From: Elusimicrobiota bacterium
Lineage (GTDB): Bacteria > Elusimicrobiota > Elusimicrobia > F11
DNA length: 64,000 nucleotides
Assembly (NCBI GenBank): GCA_022072025.1
Contig: JAJVIP010000027.1
Location: forward strand, 124,001 to 188,000
Direction: 5' to 3'
Shown here: positions 16,475 to 24,347 of the stretch, one piece after another
Position numbering within the stretch: position 1 is the stretch's first letter
How the letters are laid out: each line of letters opens with the position of its first letter
Made by a program: the position numbers and the translations under genes
The notes under the pieces: model-generated
What the model was told of the DNA's origin: nothing
The model's input: the letters and a program-made list of their open reading frames with translations, nothing else
Database searches by the model: none

Positions 16475-17224
16475 ATGGCAAAAGTTTTAATTAAATTTAA
16501 TTCAGCCTTCATCAAAGAAGTGACGCTAACGAAAATCGAAACCACCTTTGGGCGTAAACCTGAAAACGACATTTGTATTGATCATCCCACCATCTCCGGA
16601 TTTCATGGGAAAATAAAAAAAGAAGGTTCTGGATACACCCTTGAGGATTTAAACAGCACCAATGGAACTTTCATCAACGGTCGCCGAATAAAAACTGGAC
16701 AGTTAAAAGATCGGGATCAAATTGGTGTCGCCGGACATATTTTTGATTTTCATTTGGAGGATATGGCCTCCCCCCCCATACCATCGGTGTCAAATCCCGC
16801 TGTAAACGTGTCCATTGGCTCTGAAATGAAAAAAGAACAACCTCTTCCATCAAACGCTACCCCCACTCCCAAGAATGAATCAGGAACCGAAGCAGTACAG
16901 GGTATTATTCGCGTTGTGGCCGGGGGGGTGAACGGTCAAAGCGAAATTATTCTCAAAGATTTGGTGACCTATATTGGAACCACAGATCAAGCTCTTGTCA
17001 AAATCAAAGGTTTTATGGCCCCCAGCATTGCAGCGGCCATCAGCAAAAGACCCGATGGTTTTTTTCTCAAAGCCGTTAAGGCGGGGTATCCGAAAGTAAA
17101 TGGGATTAACATTCAAGAACAGGTTTTACTGGAGAATGGGGCTTTGATTGAGGTGGGCGGCACCAATATGGTGTTTTACCGAAGCGACGCTAAAAAGGTA
17201 CCATCCGCGACCGGTGAATTATGA
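16475..17224 (+). CDS. double FHA-domain protein
   Basis: A 249-residue protein. The N-terminal FHA domain (about 20-95) has the phosphothreonine-binding signature FGRKPENDICI...HPTISGFHGKI...DLNSTNGTFING. After a Pro/Ser-rich linker a second, degenerate FHA-like fold spans about 145-240 (VTYIGTTDQALVKI, then FFLKAVKAGYPKVNG) and lacks the conserved GR..S.H residues. It likely docks a phosphorylated kinase or substrate from this operon. Its TGA overlaps the ATG of the M23 gene (ATGA), so they are coupled. ATG 16475 was chosen over an in-frame TTG upstream. Confidence 0.9.
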   Translation: MAKVLIKFNSAFIKEVTLTKIETTFGRKPENDICIDHPTISGFHGKIKKEGSGYTLEDLNSTNGTFINGRRIKTGQLKDRDQIGVAGHIFDFHLEDMASPPIPSVSNPAVNVSIGSEMKKEQPLPSNATPTPKNESGTEAVQGIIRVVAGGVNGQSEIILKDLVTYIGTTDQALVKIKGFMAPSIAAAISKRPDGFFLKAVKAGYPKVNGINIQEQVLLENGALIEVGGTNMVFYRSDAKKVPSATGEL

Positions 17225-18216
17225 AATTCGATTGGATTAAAAAAATTCTTTCCTACCAGCTGACGTTAATGATTGTTCCTCATGGGAGCAGCCGTCCCCG
17301 TCAGATTAATATCCACCTTTCAATGATTCTTTTGATCACTTTTACTTGGGCAACCATAACGTTTTGGGGCACTTACCTTTCAGCTCAACATGTCGATTAC
17401 TGGCGAACGGAAGTAACAAATCAAGCCATGAAAATGAAAATTAAATACTTGCTGGCCCAAATGGACAAATCCAGGGAATATCTTGATGAAGTTAAAACAG
17501 TTGACGCCCAACTTCGAGACCTCTTGCAATACCAAAATCAAACGGCCGTTATCACAAATGAAAAACCCCCTCAAGAAATAAAATCACAATCTGCGGATGG
17601 AACCGGTGGCCCCACCATGGTGGATGCCAATAATTTGGCCAGGATCATGCAATCAGTGGGACCTGATATTTCCTGGCCCACGCTGATCCAAAAGGTGGGC
17701 AGCATGAAAACTGAAGCCCAAGACCGACTCAAAAGTTTTGACGACCTCTCAGATTGGATCGATACCCAACGCCGTCTTTTCCGTGCCACACCAAGGGGTT
17801 GGCCCTACCAAGGCCCCCTCACATCAAAATATGGGGAACGAAATTCACCGTTTAATGGGAGCTTTGAATTTCACCCGGGTATTGATATCAAAGGGCCCCA
17901 CGGAGCCCCTGTTCGAGCCACCGCGGATGGGGTGGTTCGGTTGGCATCTTGGAATGGCGGATATGGAAACCTGGTGTTAATTCAACACGAATTTGGTTTC
18001 AGTACACGTTATGCCCACAACAGTCGCCTTCTTGTAAAACCCGGGGAGAAAGTAAAACGAGGCCAAATTATTGCGCTCATGGGAACCACAGGAAAATCCT
18101 CCGGTGTTCACTGTCATTATGAAGTATGGCGTTACAATATCAGGAAAAATCCCATCAGCTATTTACGCGAAGATCAAAAATTCGCTGGAAAACCCCCTCG
18201 AACCTCGTTACACTAA
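17221..18216 (+). CDS. M23 (LytM) peptidoglycan endopeptidase, membrane-anchored
   Basis: A 331-residue protein with one membrane segment (about 34-55, SMILLITFTWATITFWGTYL), a coiled-coil region (about 60-110), a linker, and a C-terminal LytM/M23 domain (about 205-315). Zinc ligands are present: the H of EFHPGIDI, the D of GIDIKG, and the H-x-H of GVHCHYEVW. It should cleave peptidoglycan cross-links in the periplasm. Its pairing with the bactofilin gene 40 bases downstream matches known bactofilin-M23 shape modules in other bacteria. Coupling to the FHA gene suggests control by phosphorylation (inference). Confidence 0.94.
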   Translation: MKFDWIKKILSYQLTLMIVPHGSSRPRQINIHLSMILLITFTWATITFWGTYLSAQHVDYWRTEVTNQAMKMKIKYLLAQMDKSREYLDEVKTVDAQLRDLLQYQNQTAVITNEKPPQEIKSQSADGTGGPTMVDANNLARIMQSVGPDISWPTLIQKVGSMKTEAQDRLKSFDDLSDWIDTQRRLFRATPRGWPYQGPLTSKYGERNSPFNGSFEFHPGIDIKGPHGAPVRATADGVVRLASWNGGYGNLVLIQHEFGFSTRYAHNSRLLVKPGEKVKRGQIIALMGTTGKSSGVHCHYEVWRYNIRKNPISYLREDQKFAGKPPRTSLH

Positions 18217-18255
18217 ACCCAAGACTGAACCACACCGTTCGCTCGGAGGAATAAC

Positions 18256-18702
18256 ATGTTTTTAAAATCAAACAAAAACGACCCCAAAATTGAATCCATC
18301 GTTGGCCCCGACACAGAAATGGAAGGGAATTTTCAAACGCGCGAATCAGTTCGGATCGATGGAAAAATAAAGGGCGGAGTGAAAGCTCAGTGTGTTCTCA
18401 TCGGCGAATTTGGAGTGGTGGCTGGCGATATTTTCGCGGAAAAAGTTACGGTGGCAGGAAAAGTAAAAGGAAATATATCGGCCAATGATTCGCTTGAGTT
18501 GCTCCGCACGAGTCATGTCTTGGGGGATATTCAAACCGCAAAACTAATTATTTCAGATGGGGCCAATTTTGAAGGCAACTGTCAGATGATCAAAAGTAAC
18601 GGTCAGGTCATCGAACTCAACCCACACAACATTTCCGGGGAAATTGAGAACCAGAACGGAAATCACAAAAACCTAAAAGTCGTCGCCAACGGAAAACACT
18701 AA
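18256..18702 (+). CDS. bactofilin
   Basis: A 148-residue cytoskeletal protein whose central region (about 15-115) is the right-handed beta-helix of bactofilins: TEMEGNFQTRESVRIDGKIK, then VLIGEFGVVAGDIFAEKVTV and GKVKGNISANDSLELL. Short N- and C-terminal tails are disordered. Bactofilins self-assemble into filaments under the membrane and recruit M23 peptidases. A strong ribosome site (CGGAGGAATAAC) precedes the ATG. A DUF583-type annotation would mean the same family. Confidence 0.95.
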   Translation: MFLKSNKNDPKIESIVGPDTEMEGNFQTRESVRIDGKIKGGVKAQCVLIGEFGVVAGDIFAEKVTVAGKVKGNISANDSLELLRTSHVLGDIQTAKLIISDGANFEGNCQMIKSNGQVIELNPHNISGEIENQNGNHKNLKVVANGKH

Positions 18703-18730
18703 ACCCGTTTAAATTTTATACTCTCCCGCC

Positions 18731-19450
18731 ATGTTTCGTTTCTTTAGAAAACATCGTTCATTCGTTATGGTTTTTATGGCCGCCTGCATTGTGGGCCTTC
18801 TTCTGTTTGGAATTGGCGGCAATTCGCTTATTTCTTCTCCCCAAGACACCATCATGAAAATCAATGGCGCAAAAGTAACTCAGATGCAATATGACCGGAT
18901 TTACAATCAATTGATGCGCCAAACTGAAGGAACAACAACACCTGAACAACGTCAGCAAATTCAAAGTCAAGCCTTCAATGAACTGATTCGACAAGAGGTT
19001 TTCTTTCAGGAATCAAAAAAATACGGCATTGAAATCAGCGATCACGAACTACAACTTCAATTGGCCAGCATTCCAGCCTTTCAAAGAGACAATCAATTCG
19101 ACCCTTCGACCTATGTCCGGGTGTTAAACCAAGGCTTCGGAATGAAACCCCGTGATTTCGAAAAAACCCATAAAAAAGACATGGCCGGCAGACAACTCAA
19201 CTCTCTCATCGCAACAGCCGTTCATATTCCTGAATCCCAATTCAAAGAAGCATTGGCCTTGCGACTCCAAACTGAAACCGATAAGACCAAACGAAAAGAA
19301 TTAGAAACCAGCCCAGAAAAGTTCAGAAGTGAATTAATCGACAGAGAAACCAATCTTGTTTTTGGGGATTGGCTCAATCAACTTAACTCCACACTCAAAG
19401 TCAATATCGTCTCAGAAAGCTTTCGAAAACGTATGGGGCAACCGGGCTAA
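18731..19450 (+). CDS. SurA-N/PpiD-like membrane chaperone without PPIase domain
   Basis: A 239-residue protein with an N-terminal membrane anchor (about 10-30) and a SurA_N-type helical domain (about 38-160): MKINGAKVTQMQYDRIYNQL, then QAFNELIRQEVFFQESKKYGI. The parvulin PPIase domain that follows in SurA or PpiD is missing; the C-terminus is a short helical tail. It may be a periplasmic chaperone or anchor for the envelope genes upstream. The last 39 bases overlap the convergent maf gene. Confidence 0.8.
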   Translation: MFRFFRKHRSFVMVFMAACIVGLLLFGIGGNSLISSPQDTIMKINGAKVTQMQYDRIYNQLMRQTEGTTTPEQRQQIQSQAFNELIRQEVFFQESKKYGIEISDHELQLQLASIPAFQRDNQFDPSTYVRVLNQGFGMKPRDFEKTHKKDMAGRQLNSLIATAVHIPESQFKEALALRLQTETDKTKRKELETSPEKFRSELIDRETNLVFGDWLNQLNSTLKVNIVSESFRKRMGQPG

Positions 19451-20002
19451 AAGGCTTTTTACCACCACCATCGGAAAACCCACGACATTGTCGTAATCTC
19501 CTTCAATCCTTTCAACGAAACCATCTTTCTTTTCCTGAACGGCATACCCGCCAGCCTTATCCAAATGTTTGTGCGCGACAGCCTCGATTTCGCTGCGGCT
19601 CAATAGACGAAATTTCACGCGTGACGTTTTGGATTTCACGATAACCTTTCTTCCTCCCTCCCACACCAAGGCCACCCCCGTTATTACCTGCTGCCAGCGC
19701 CCCGAGAGTTCAGACAGAATGCGATGGGCATGTCGAGGAGAGCTGGGCTTCCCAACGGCATGTCCATTGATAAAAACAAGCGTATCCGCGCCTATAACGA
19801 TATCCTGAGGGAATTTTTTGGAAACAAATTTTGCTTTTTTATAGGCCAAATACTCGACTTTTTTCTTATGAGAGATTCCACTTGGAATCCGCTCACTGAC
19901 ATGACTGGGATGAACGACAAACCGAAATCCGGCTTTATTTAAGAGAGCTTTCCGTCGAGGAGAGGCAGACGCCAAAATCAGGCGAGGAGGTTGTTTTTTC
20001 AC
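19412..20002 (-). CDS. maf: Maf-family nucleotide pyrophosphatase
   Basis: A 196-residue Maf/YhdE-type house-cleaning enzyme that hydrolyses non-canonical or pyrimidine nucleoside triphosphates. Motifs: LILASASPRRKALL at the N-terminus, the catalytic Asp in VIGADTLVFING, GKPSSPRHAHRIL, and the C-terminal GGYAVQEKKDGFVERIEGDYDNVVGFP. It ends in a short lineage-specific tail that overlaps the SurA-N-like gene tail to tail. It lies 3 bases after the carbonic-anhydrase-like gene. Confidence 0.95.
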   Translation of the reverse strand: MKKQPPRLILASASPRRKALLNKAGFRFVVHPSHVSERIPSGISHKKKVEYLAYKKAKFVSKKFPQDIVIGADTLVFINGHAVGKPSSPRHAHRILSELSGRWQQVITGVALVWEGGRKVIVKSKTSRVKFRLLSRSEIEAVAHKHLDKAGGYAVQEKKDGFVERIEGDYDNVVGFPMVVVKSLLARLPHTFSKAF

Positions 20003-20005
20003 CTA

Positions 20006-20533
20006 TTAAATAAGAGCTGCCGTTTTAAGCGCGTTTCGATATTGGCTGGCCAATTGCACGTATTCTTCGGCTCGCTCGACAATCATCTTGATCTCTTCGG
20101 CTTTAAGCGGCCGCATCACTTTGGCGGGAATGCCCAAAGCCAGGCTTCCTGCAGGAATCACTCCCCCTTCTTTGACAATAGCTCCGGCCCCAATCAAGCA
20201 ATTCGTTTCAATGAGGGATTTATCGAGCAAAATAGCCCCCATCCCGATGAGTGAATAGTCTCTCACCACGGCCCCATGAACAATGGCTCGATGCCCCACG
20301 GTGACCCCTTTTCCCAAATGAACGGGCATGAGGGGAGAGGTATGAAAAACAGAACCGTCTTGAATATTGGAATCTTCGCCAATTTCTATCCAATCGACGT
20401 CACCCCGCAGGATACACCCTCCCCAGATAGAAACACGGGCGCCGATTTTGACCTTTCCTGATATTTCAGCGGTGGGATGTATGAAGGCCGTGGGATGGAT
20501 ATCGGGTTGAATCGAACCGATGGAAAAAATCAT
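20006..20533 (-). CDS. gamma-carbonic-anhydrase-like hexapeptide-repeat protein
   Basis: A 175-residue left-handed beta-helix protein of the YrdA/PaaY/CaiE group. Hexapeptide repeats run through residues 12-140 (AEISGKVKIGARVSIWGGCI, IEIGEDSNIQDGSVFHT). Histidines at the zinc positions are kept in SVFHTSP, TVGHRAIVHG. A C-terminal helix (AEEIKMIVERAEEYVQLASQY) is typical. Carbonic anhydrase activity is possible but often absent in this subgroup. Its start overlaps the end of argF by 4 bases. Confidence 0.9.
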   Translation of the reverse strand: MIFSIGSIQPDIHPTAFIHPTAEISGKVKIGARVSIWGGCILRGDVDWIEIGEDSNIQDGSVFHTSPLMPVHLGKGVTVGHRAIVHGAVVRDYSLIGMGAILLDKSLIETNCLIGAGAIVKEGGVIPAGSLALGIPAKVMRPLKAEEIKMIVERAEEYVQLASQYRNALKTAALI

Positions 20534-21465
20534 GACCTTTTTTTGGAAAGCAAAGTTACGAGAACTGCTTTTTGAACATGCAAACGGTTTTCTGCTTGGT
20601 CAAAAATAACGGATTGAGGCCCTTCCAACACATCTTCGGTGATCTCTTCTCCCCGGTGCGCGGGCAGACAATGCATGGCCAAGGCCTGCGGCTTGGCCTC
20701 CTTAAGAACGGCGGCATTTAATTGATAGGGAGCAAACAAATTTTGGCGGTATTGAAGTTCTGATTCTTGTCCCATGGAAGTCCAAACATCGGTATACACA
20801 GCATCAGCTCCACGGGCGGCCACCAAGGGATCTCTAAGAACATGAAATTCGCCCTTCCCCTGCTTTTTAAGCTCGTTGGCCTTGTTGCGAATTTCAACCT
20901 TGGGCTCAAAACCCGCCGGGCAGGCCAACATCAATTTTATGCCCAAAAGCGTCGAGGCCAGCATCAAAGAATGGGCCATGTTGTTGCCGTCTCCCAAATA
21001 GGTCAGTTTAATACCCGCCAACTGTTTTGGATGTTTCATTTTCCGATGTTCCATGATAGTCAACAAATCAGCCAACACTTGGCAGGGGTGCTCCAACTCA
21101 GTCAGTCCATTGATAAGCGGAATGGTGGCGTATTTGGCCATCTCCAATACATCCGAATGATGATTGGCCCGGATGACGATGGCGTCCAAATATCGTGACA
21201 AAACCCGCGCCGTGTCTCGGGGAGATTCGCCGCGTTTGATCTGAAGAATATCCGCGTTCAATATGAGAGGCGTCCCCCCCAATTGGCTGACACCCACCGC
21301 AAATGAAACCGCCGTTCGTGTGGAGGGTTTTTGAAAAACAAGGCCAATGGATTTCCCAAACAAGGCGCGGCCAAGTTTTTTTTTCTTAAGTTTCAGAGAC
21401 AACAAGAGAAGATCATGAATCTCTTTTTGAGAGAAATCAGCGAACGAAAGGAAATCTCGCTTCAT
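20530..21465 (-). CDS. argF: ornithine carbamoyltransferase
   Basis: A 311-residue enzyme that makes citrulline from ornithine and carbamoyl phosphate in arginine synthesis. The carbamoyl-phosphate loop is KPSTRTAVSF; HPCQVLADLLT and the ornithine-binding segment SMGQE are present, as is HCLPAHRGEEI. The length is usual. An oddity is its place between tolB and a carbonic-anhydrase-like gene with 4-base overlaps on both sides and no other arg genes in view. Confidence 0.96.
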   Translation of the reverse strand: MKRDFLSFADFSQKEIHDLLLLSLKLKKKKLGRALFGKSIGLVFQKPSTRTAVSFAVGVSQLGGTPLILNADILQIKRGESPRDTARVLSRYLDAIVIRANHHSDVLEMAKYATIPLINGLTELEHPCQVLADLLTIMEHRKMKHPKQLAGIKLTYLGDGNNMAHSLMLASTLLGIKLMLACPAGFEPKVEIRNKANELKKQGKGEFHVLRDPLVAARGADAVYTDVWTSMGQESELQYRQNLFAPYQLNAAVLKEAKPQALAMHCLPAHRGEEITEDVLEGPQSVIFDQAENRLHVQKAVLVTLLSKKRS

Positions 21466-22742
21466 AAGGACCAGTGTGGGGTAAAGGATTTTCCGTTGTT
21501 AGTGGGAATAACCTTTTGATCGCTGCCATCGGCGCTCATAATGAACAACTCCATTCTCCCGCGCCGGTTTGAGGTGAAAAGGATAAAGCGCCCATCGGGA
21601 GACCAACTGGGATTTTCGCTGTCGCCTTGCCCCCAAGTTAATCGGCGTTCAATCCCGGTTAATACTTCGATAGAGAAAATATCGAAATTTCCCCCTTCAC
21701 TTTTAACATAGGTAATCAACTGCCCATCAGGAGACCAAGCCGCCGAATCACAATGGCTGGCCGTGGTAATACGCCGAAGTCCCGATCCGTCAATATTGAC
21801 GATATAGATATGGGGGGCCCCCGCTCGGTCCGAGGTGAAAGCAATCTGCGCCCCATCGGGTGAAAAGCAGGGAGCGGTGTCTGCCGTGGAGGCGTCGGTC
21901 AAACGCTGTCTCACGTTTCCCTGAAGATCCATCAGAAAAATATTGGGGGGGCCATCTTTGGACAGCGTCACCGCCAGATCTTGATTATTGGGAGACCAGG
22001 CAGGGGACACGTTCAACCCCGCCTTGGCGGAAATCTTTCTTCGCCCGGTCCCATCCCGATTGATCACGTAAAGATCCGGATTTCCCGCCATATATGAGGT
22101 AAACACGATCTTCTTTCCATCTGGTGAAATGCGCGGCAAAATAACGATGGAGTTGTCATTGGTCAATCGTTTCATGTTTTTTCCATCGTAATCAGCGATA
22201 TAAAGTTCTTTACGCCCCGTAACGTCATTAACGAACACAATCTTGGAATTAAAAATACCTGGTTTCCCTGTGAAATATTTGAAGACTTCATTGGCGATGT
22301 CGTGAGCGATGAATCGCATCTCTGCGCGTGCTCCTCGACGAGAGAGATCCAGAACTTCTTTTCCGGAACGCGTATCATTTAAAACAATAGAGACCTCCCA
22401 CCGGTCTTCCCCGCGTCCTCGGATGGATCCGGATAAAACCATATCCGATCCCAATTTGGCCCATTCCAGAACTTCGGATTTTCCTTTCACCACAGGTCCA
22501 TTTTGAATCAAGTTGAATAATTTTGAAAAGTCCAAGTCCTGCGTGAGTGGGGATTGGAAGGATGAAATCAACGCCGCATCACCCTTTTTGTCAGCGGATG
22601 AAATATTGGACACTCCCAAATTGAACAGTTGGATCGAACGATCCAACTGAACATCAACTGGGTTGGCCTGGGAAGAAGAAACGAAAAAAGAAGACAAAAC
22701 CAACACACACAACTTAAGGGACAGAATGTTTCTCCAATTCAT
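21462..22742 (-). CDS. tolB: Tol-Pal system beta-propeller protein TolB
   Basis: A 426-residue periplasmic protein. A signal peptide (MNWRNILSLKLCVLVLSSFF, cleaved near SQA-NP) is followed by the TolB N-terminal domain (about 30-160) and a six-bladed propeller (about 165-426) with WD-like SPDG repeats such as PRISPDGKKIVFTSYMAG and PAWSPNNQDLAVT. It links Pal to the inner-membrane Tol proteins. ATG 22742 was chosen; the longer open frame upstream reads through a palindromic repeat. No clear ribosome site is seen; a 7-bp hairpin (AACCGAA/TTCGGTT, 22743-22760) abuts the start codon. The stop overlaps argF. Confidence 0.93.
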   Translation of the reverse strand: MNWRNILSLKLCVLVLSSFFVSSSQANPVDVQLDRSIQLFNLGVSNISSADKKGDAALISSFQSPLTQDLDFSKLFNLIQNGPVVKGKSEVLEWAKLGSDMVLSGSIRGRGEDRWEVSIVLNDTRSGKEVLDLSRRGARAEMRFIAHDIANEVFKYFTGKPGIFNSKIVFVNDVTGRKELYIADYDGKNMKRLTNDNSIVILPRISPDGKKIVFTSYMAGNPDLYVINRDGTGRRKISAKAGLNVSPAWSPNNQDLAVTLSKDGPPNIFLMDLQGNVRQRLTDASTADTAPCFSPDGAQIAFTSDRAGAPHIYIVNIDGSGLRRITTASHCDSAAWSPDGQLITYVKSEGGNFDIFSIEVLTGIERRLTWGQGDSENPSWSPDGRFILFTSNRRGRMELFIMSADGSDQKVIPTNNGKSFTPHWSL

Positions 22743-22918
22743 AACCGAAATGGTTCGGTTGAATCGTCGCCCCGGCGATCTTTTGGCCGTCCAGCTCAAT
22801 GATAATTTATTGTTCTGGACTGTACCGGCCAAGATCATTATGGAACGGTACGGGGCCCAGGTTTTCTCTTCGGTTAAAACCTGGATCCCGGCCAGAAAGC
22901 ATGCCGGGAAGACGGCAC
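22743..22918. repeat. family B palindromic repeat cluster between cpoB and tolB
   Basis: The region holds nested hairpins: CGTCGCCCCGGC...TTTTGGCCG (22765-22789) pairs with CGGCCAGAAAGCATGCCGGGAAGACG (near 22889-22914), with inner stems GTCCAG/CTGGAC, GTACCG/CGGTAC and CCAGGTTTT/AAAACCTGG. The right arm matches the arm of the element at 62458-62542. It carries no gene. Confidence 0.8.
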
Positions 22919-22981
22919 TAAAATATTCACGGTTGATAGACGGTAAAAGCCTTTTAATTGAATTATTCGGGATAATGAATT

Positions 22982-23725
22982 TCACTTTGTAACGTCGTCG
23001 AGTTGAAGAGTCCTCAGCCTCTCCTGGGCCGTTTTGGCCTCGTTTGAATTCGGATAGGATTTAATCAAGGTGGTATATATTTCTTTCGCCGATGTTTTTT
23101 TTCCTTCCGTTTCCATCAAACTCCCCTTTCGCATGAGCGCGGAGGCTGCCAATGGATCTTTGGGGAAACTTTGCAGAAGATGATCATAGGCTCCCATCGC
23201 CGCATCGATGTCTTTCTGCTTGGCAAAGGAATCGCCAATTTTCAAAGTGGCTTCAGGAACCCGGTCTCCTTTTGGGAATTGTTTAATGTAGGATCGAAAT
23301 CCCGTGATCGCCTCAGAATATTTTCCGCGAACAAAGTCGGTGTTGGCCAAATTGAAGGTGGTGCTGGGAAGCGGCTTCTCGACAAACTTTGATCCCGAAA
23401 GAAGTTCGATTTGAGAATCCATTCTGGCGGTGAGGGAAGCTTCCAAATCATCCAAACGAGCAGAAAGAGTTTGCATACGCTGCTGGTAATCGGCCAAGTC
23501 TAACTTCAGCGCGGAAAGATTTCCGCTTAAATCCTGAATCTCTTGTAATAAATCTGCTTGAGAGGTTTGAACGCTATCGGTTTGATCCTTTACATTTCCA
23601 AGCCGGGTTTCAATACCTTTCTGAATATTAAAGAGATCGGTCTGAATGCCACGGATATCTTCCCGCGTCACACATCCGGAAAATACAAACACTCCCAAAA
23701 GAGCGGTACAGGCTCGCCGGTCCAT
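22982..23725 (-). CDS. cpoB: Tol-Pal associated protein CpoB/YbgF
   Basis: A 247-residue cell-envelope protein. A lipoprotein-type signal (LLGVFVFSGC) suggests membrane anchoring. Residues about 25-110 are coiled coil (VQTSQADLLQEIQDLSGNLS). Residues 120-240 form three TPR repeats (FVRGKYSEAITGFRSYIKQF, DIDAAMGAYDHLLQSFPKD, SAKEIYTTLIKSYPNSNEA). CpoB coordinates outer-membrane constriction with septal peptidoglycan synthesis in other bacteria. It lies 5 bases after pal and is separated from tolB by a 239-bp repeat-filled gap. Confidence 0.9.
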   Translation of the reverse strand: MDRRACTALLGVFVFSGCVTREDIRGIQTDLFNIQKGIETRLGNVKDQTDSVQTSQADLLQEIQDLSGNLSALKLDLADYQQRMQTLSARLDDLEASLTARMDSQIELLSGSKFVEKPLPSTTFNLANTDFVRGKYSEAITGFRSYIKQFPKGDRVPEATLKIGDSFAKQKDIDAAMGAYDHLLQSFPKDPLAASALMRKGSLMETEGKKTSAKEIYTTLIKSYPNSNEAKTAQERLRTLQLDDVTK

Positions 23726-23730
23726 GGAGA

Positions 23731-24303
23731 TCAGAGGTCGTTGGTATTTACTGTTATCGGTTCTGCGTTTTTAACTTTGGTCGCTGATCGGCGGTTCCGT
23801 GACCAACAGGCATCGGTCATCTCATTACAGAGCGGACGCTCTTCACCGAAGGAAATGGTTTCCAACCGATTTTTGGCCAATCCGGCGGTGGAGTAATAGC
23901 CTCTGACCGCATTGGCTCGACGCTGCCCCAACGCAATGTTGTACTCCACAGTTCCACGGTCGTCGCAATGGCCTTCCACGCGCACCACCACTGATTTGGG
24001 AAGCTTCTTAATGATGGCCACATTGGTTTTAAGAGCGGCACGGGCGCTGTCGCTTAAGGAAGCGGAATCGTAATCGAATTGCACAAGTTGCAGGCTGGGA
24101 ATTTCGGTCCAGTCTTGTTTGATCTCGATATCGCCTTCTTTGACTTGAGCCACTTCAGTAGATTCTTCAGTTGTCTCTTCTGCTTTTTCTTCTTCTTTGG
24201 GTTTTTCTTCAATGGCCAACTTCTTTTTGGGCGGACACCCCGTTAAAACAAAAACTCCCAACAAAATAAACCCCAACGGCAAAAATGTTAAACGTGATTT
24301 CAA
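23731..24303 (-). CDS. pal: peptidoglycan-associated lipoprotein Pal
   Basis: A 190-residue OmpA-C-type lipoprotein. The lipobox is VLTGC at about 19-23, followed by an acidic Glu/Lys linker and the peptidoglycan-binding domain (about 72-180) with VQFDYDSASLSDSARAAL, VEGHCDDRGTVEYNIALGQRRANAV and ERPLCNEMTDACWSRNRR. The start codon is TTG, fixed by a strong AAGGAGGAG site. A short tail after the OmpA core (KNAEPITVNTNDL) is unusual. It heads pal-cpoB-tolB and lies 44 bases after uvrA. Confidence 0.95.
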   Translation of the reverse strand: MKSRLTFLPLGFILLGVFVLTGCPPKKKLAIEEKPKEEEKAEETTEESTEVAQVKEGDIEIKQDWTEIPSLQLVQFDYDSASLSDSARAALKTNVAIIKKLPKSVVVRVEGHCDDRGTVEYNIALGQRRANAVRGYYSTAGLAKNRLETISFGEERPLCNEMTDACWSRNRRSATKVKNAEPITVNTNDL

Positions 24304-24347
24304 GACACTCCTCCTTAAATTAACTTCTATGGATTTTTAAAAATCGG

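Noticed and set aside
22743-22985. 81-codon upstream extension of the tolB reading frame
   Set aside because: It runs through the family B palindromes, and a typical signal peptide starts at 22742. The extra residues are repeat translation.
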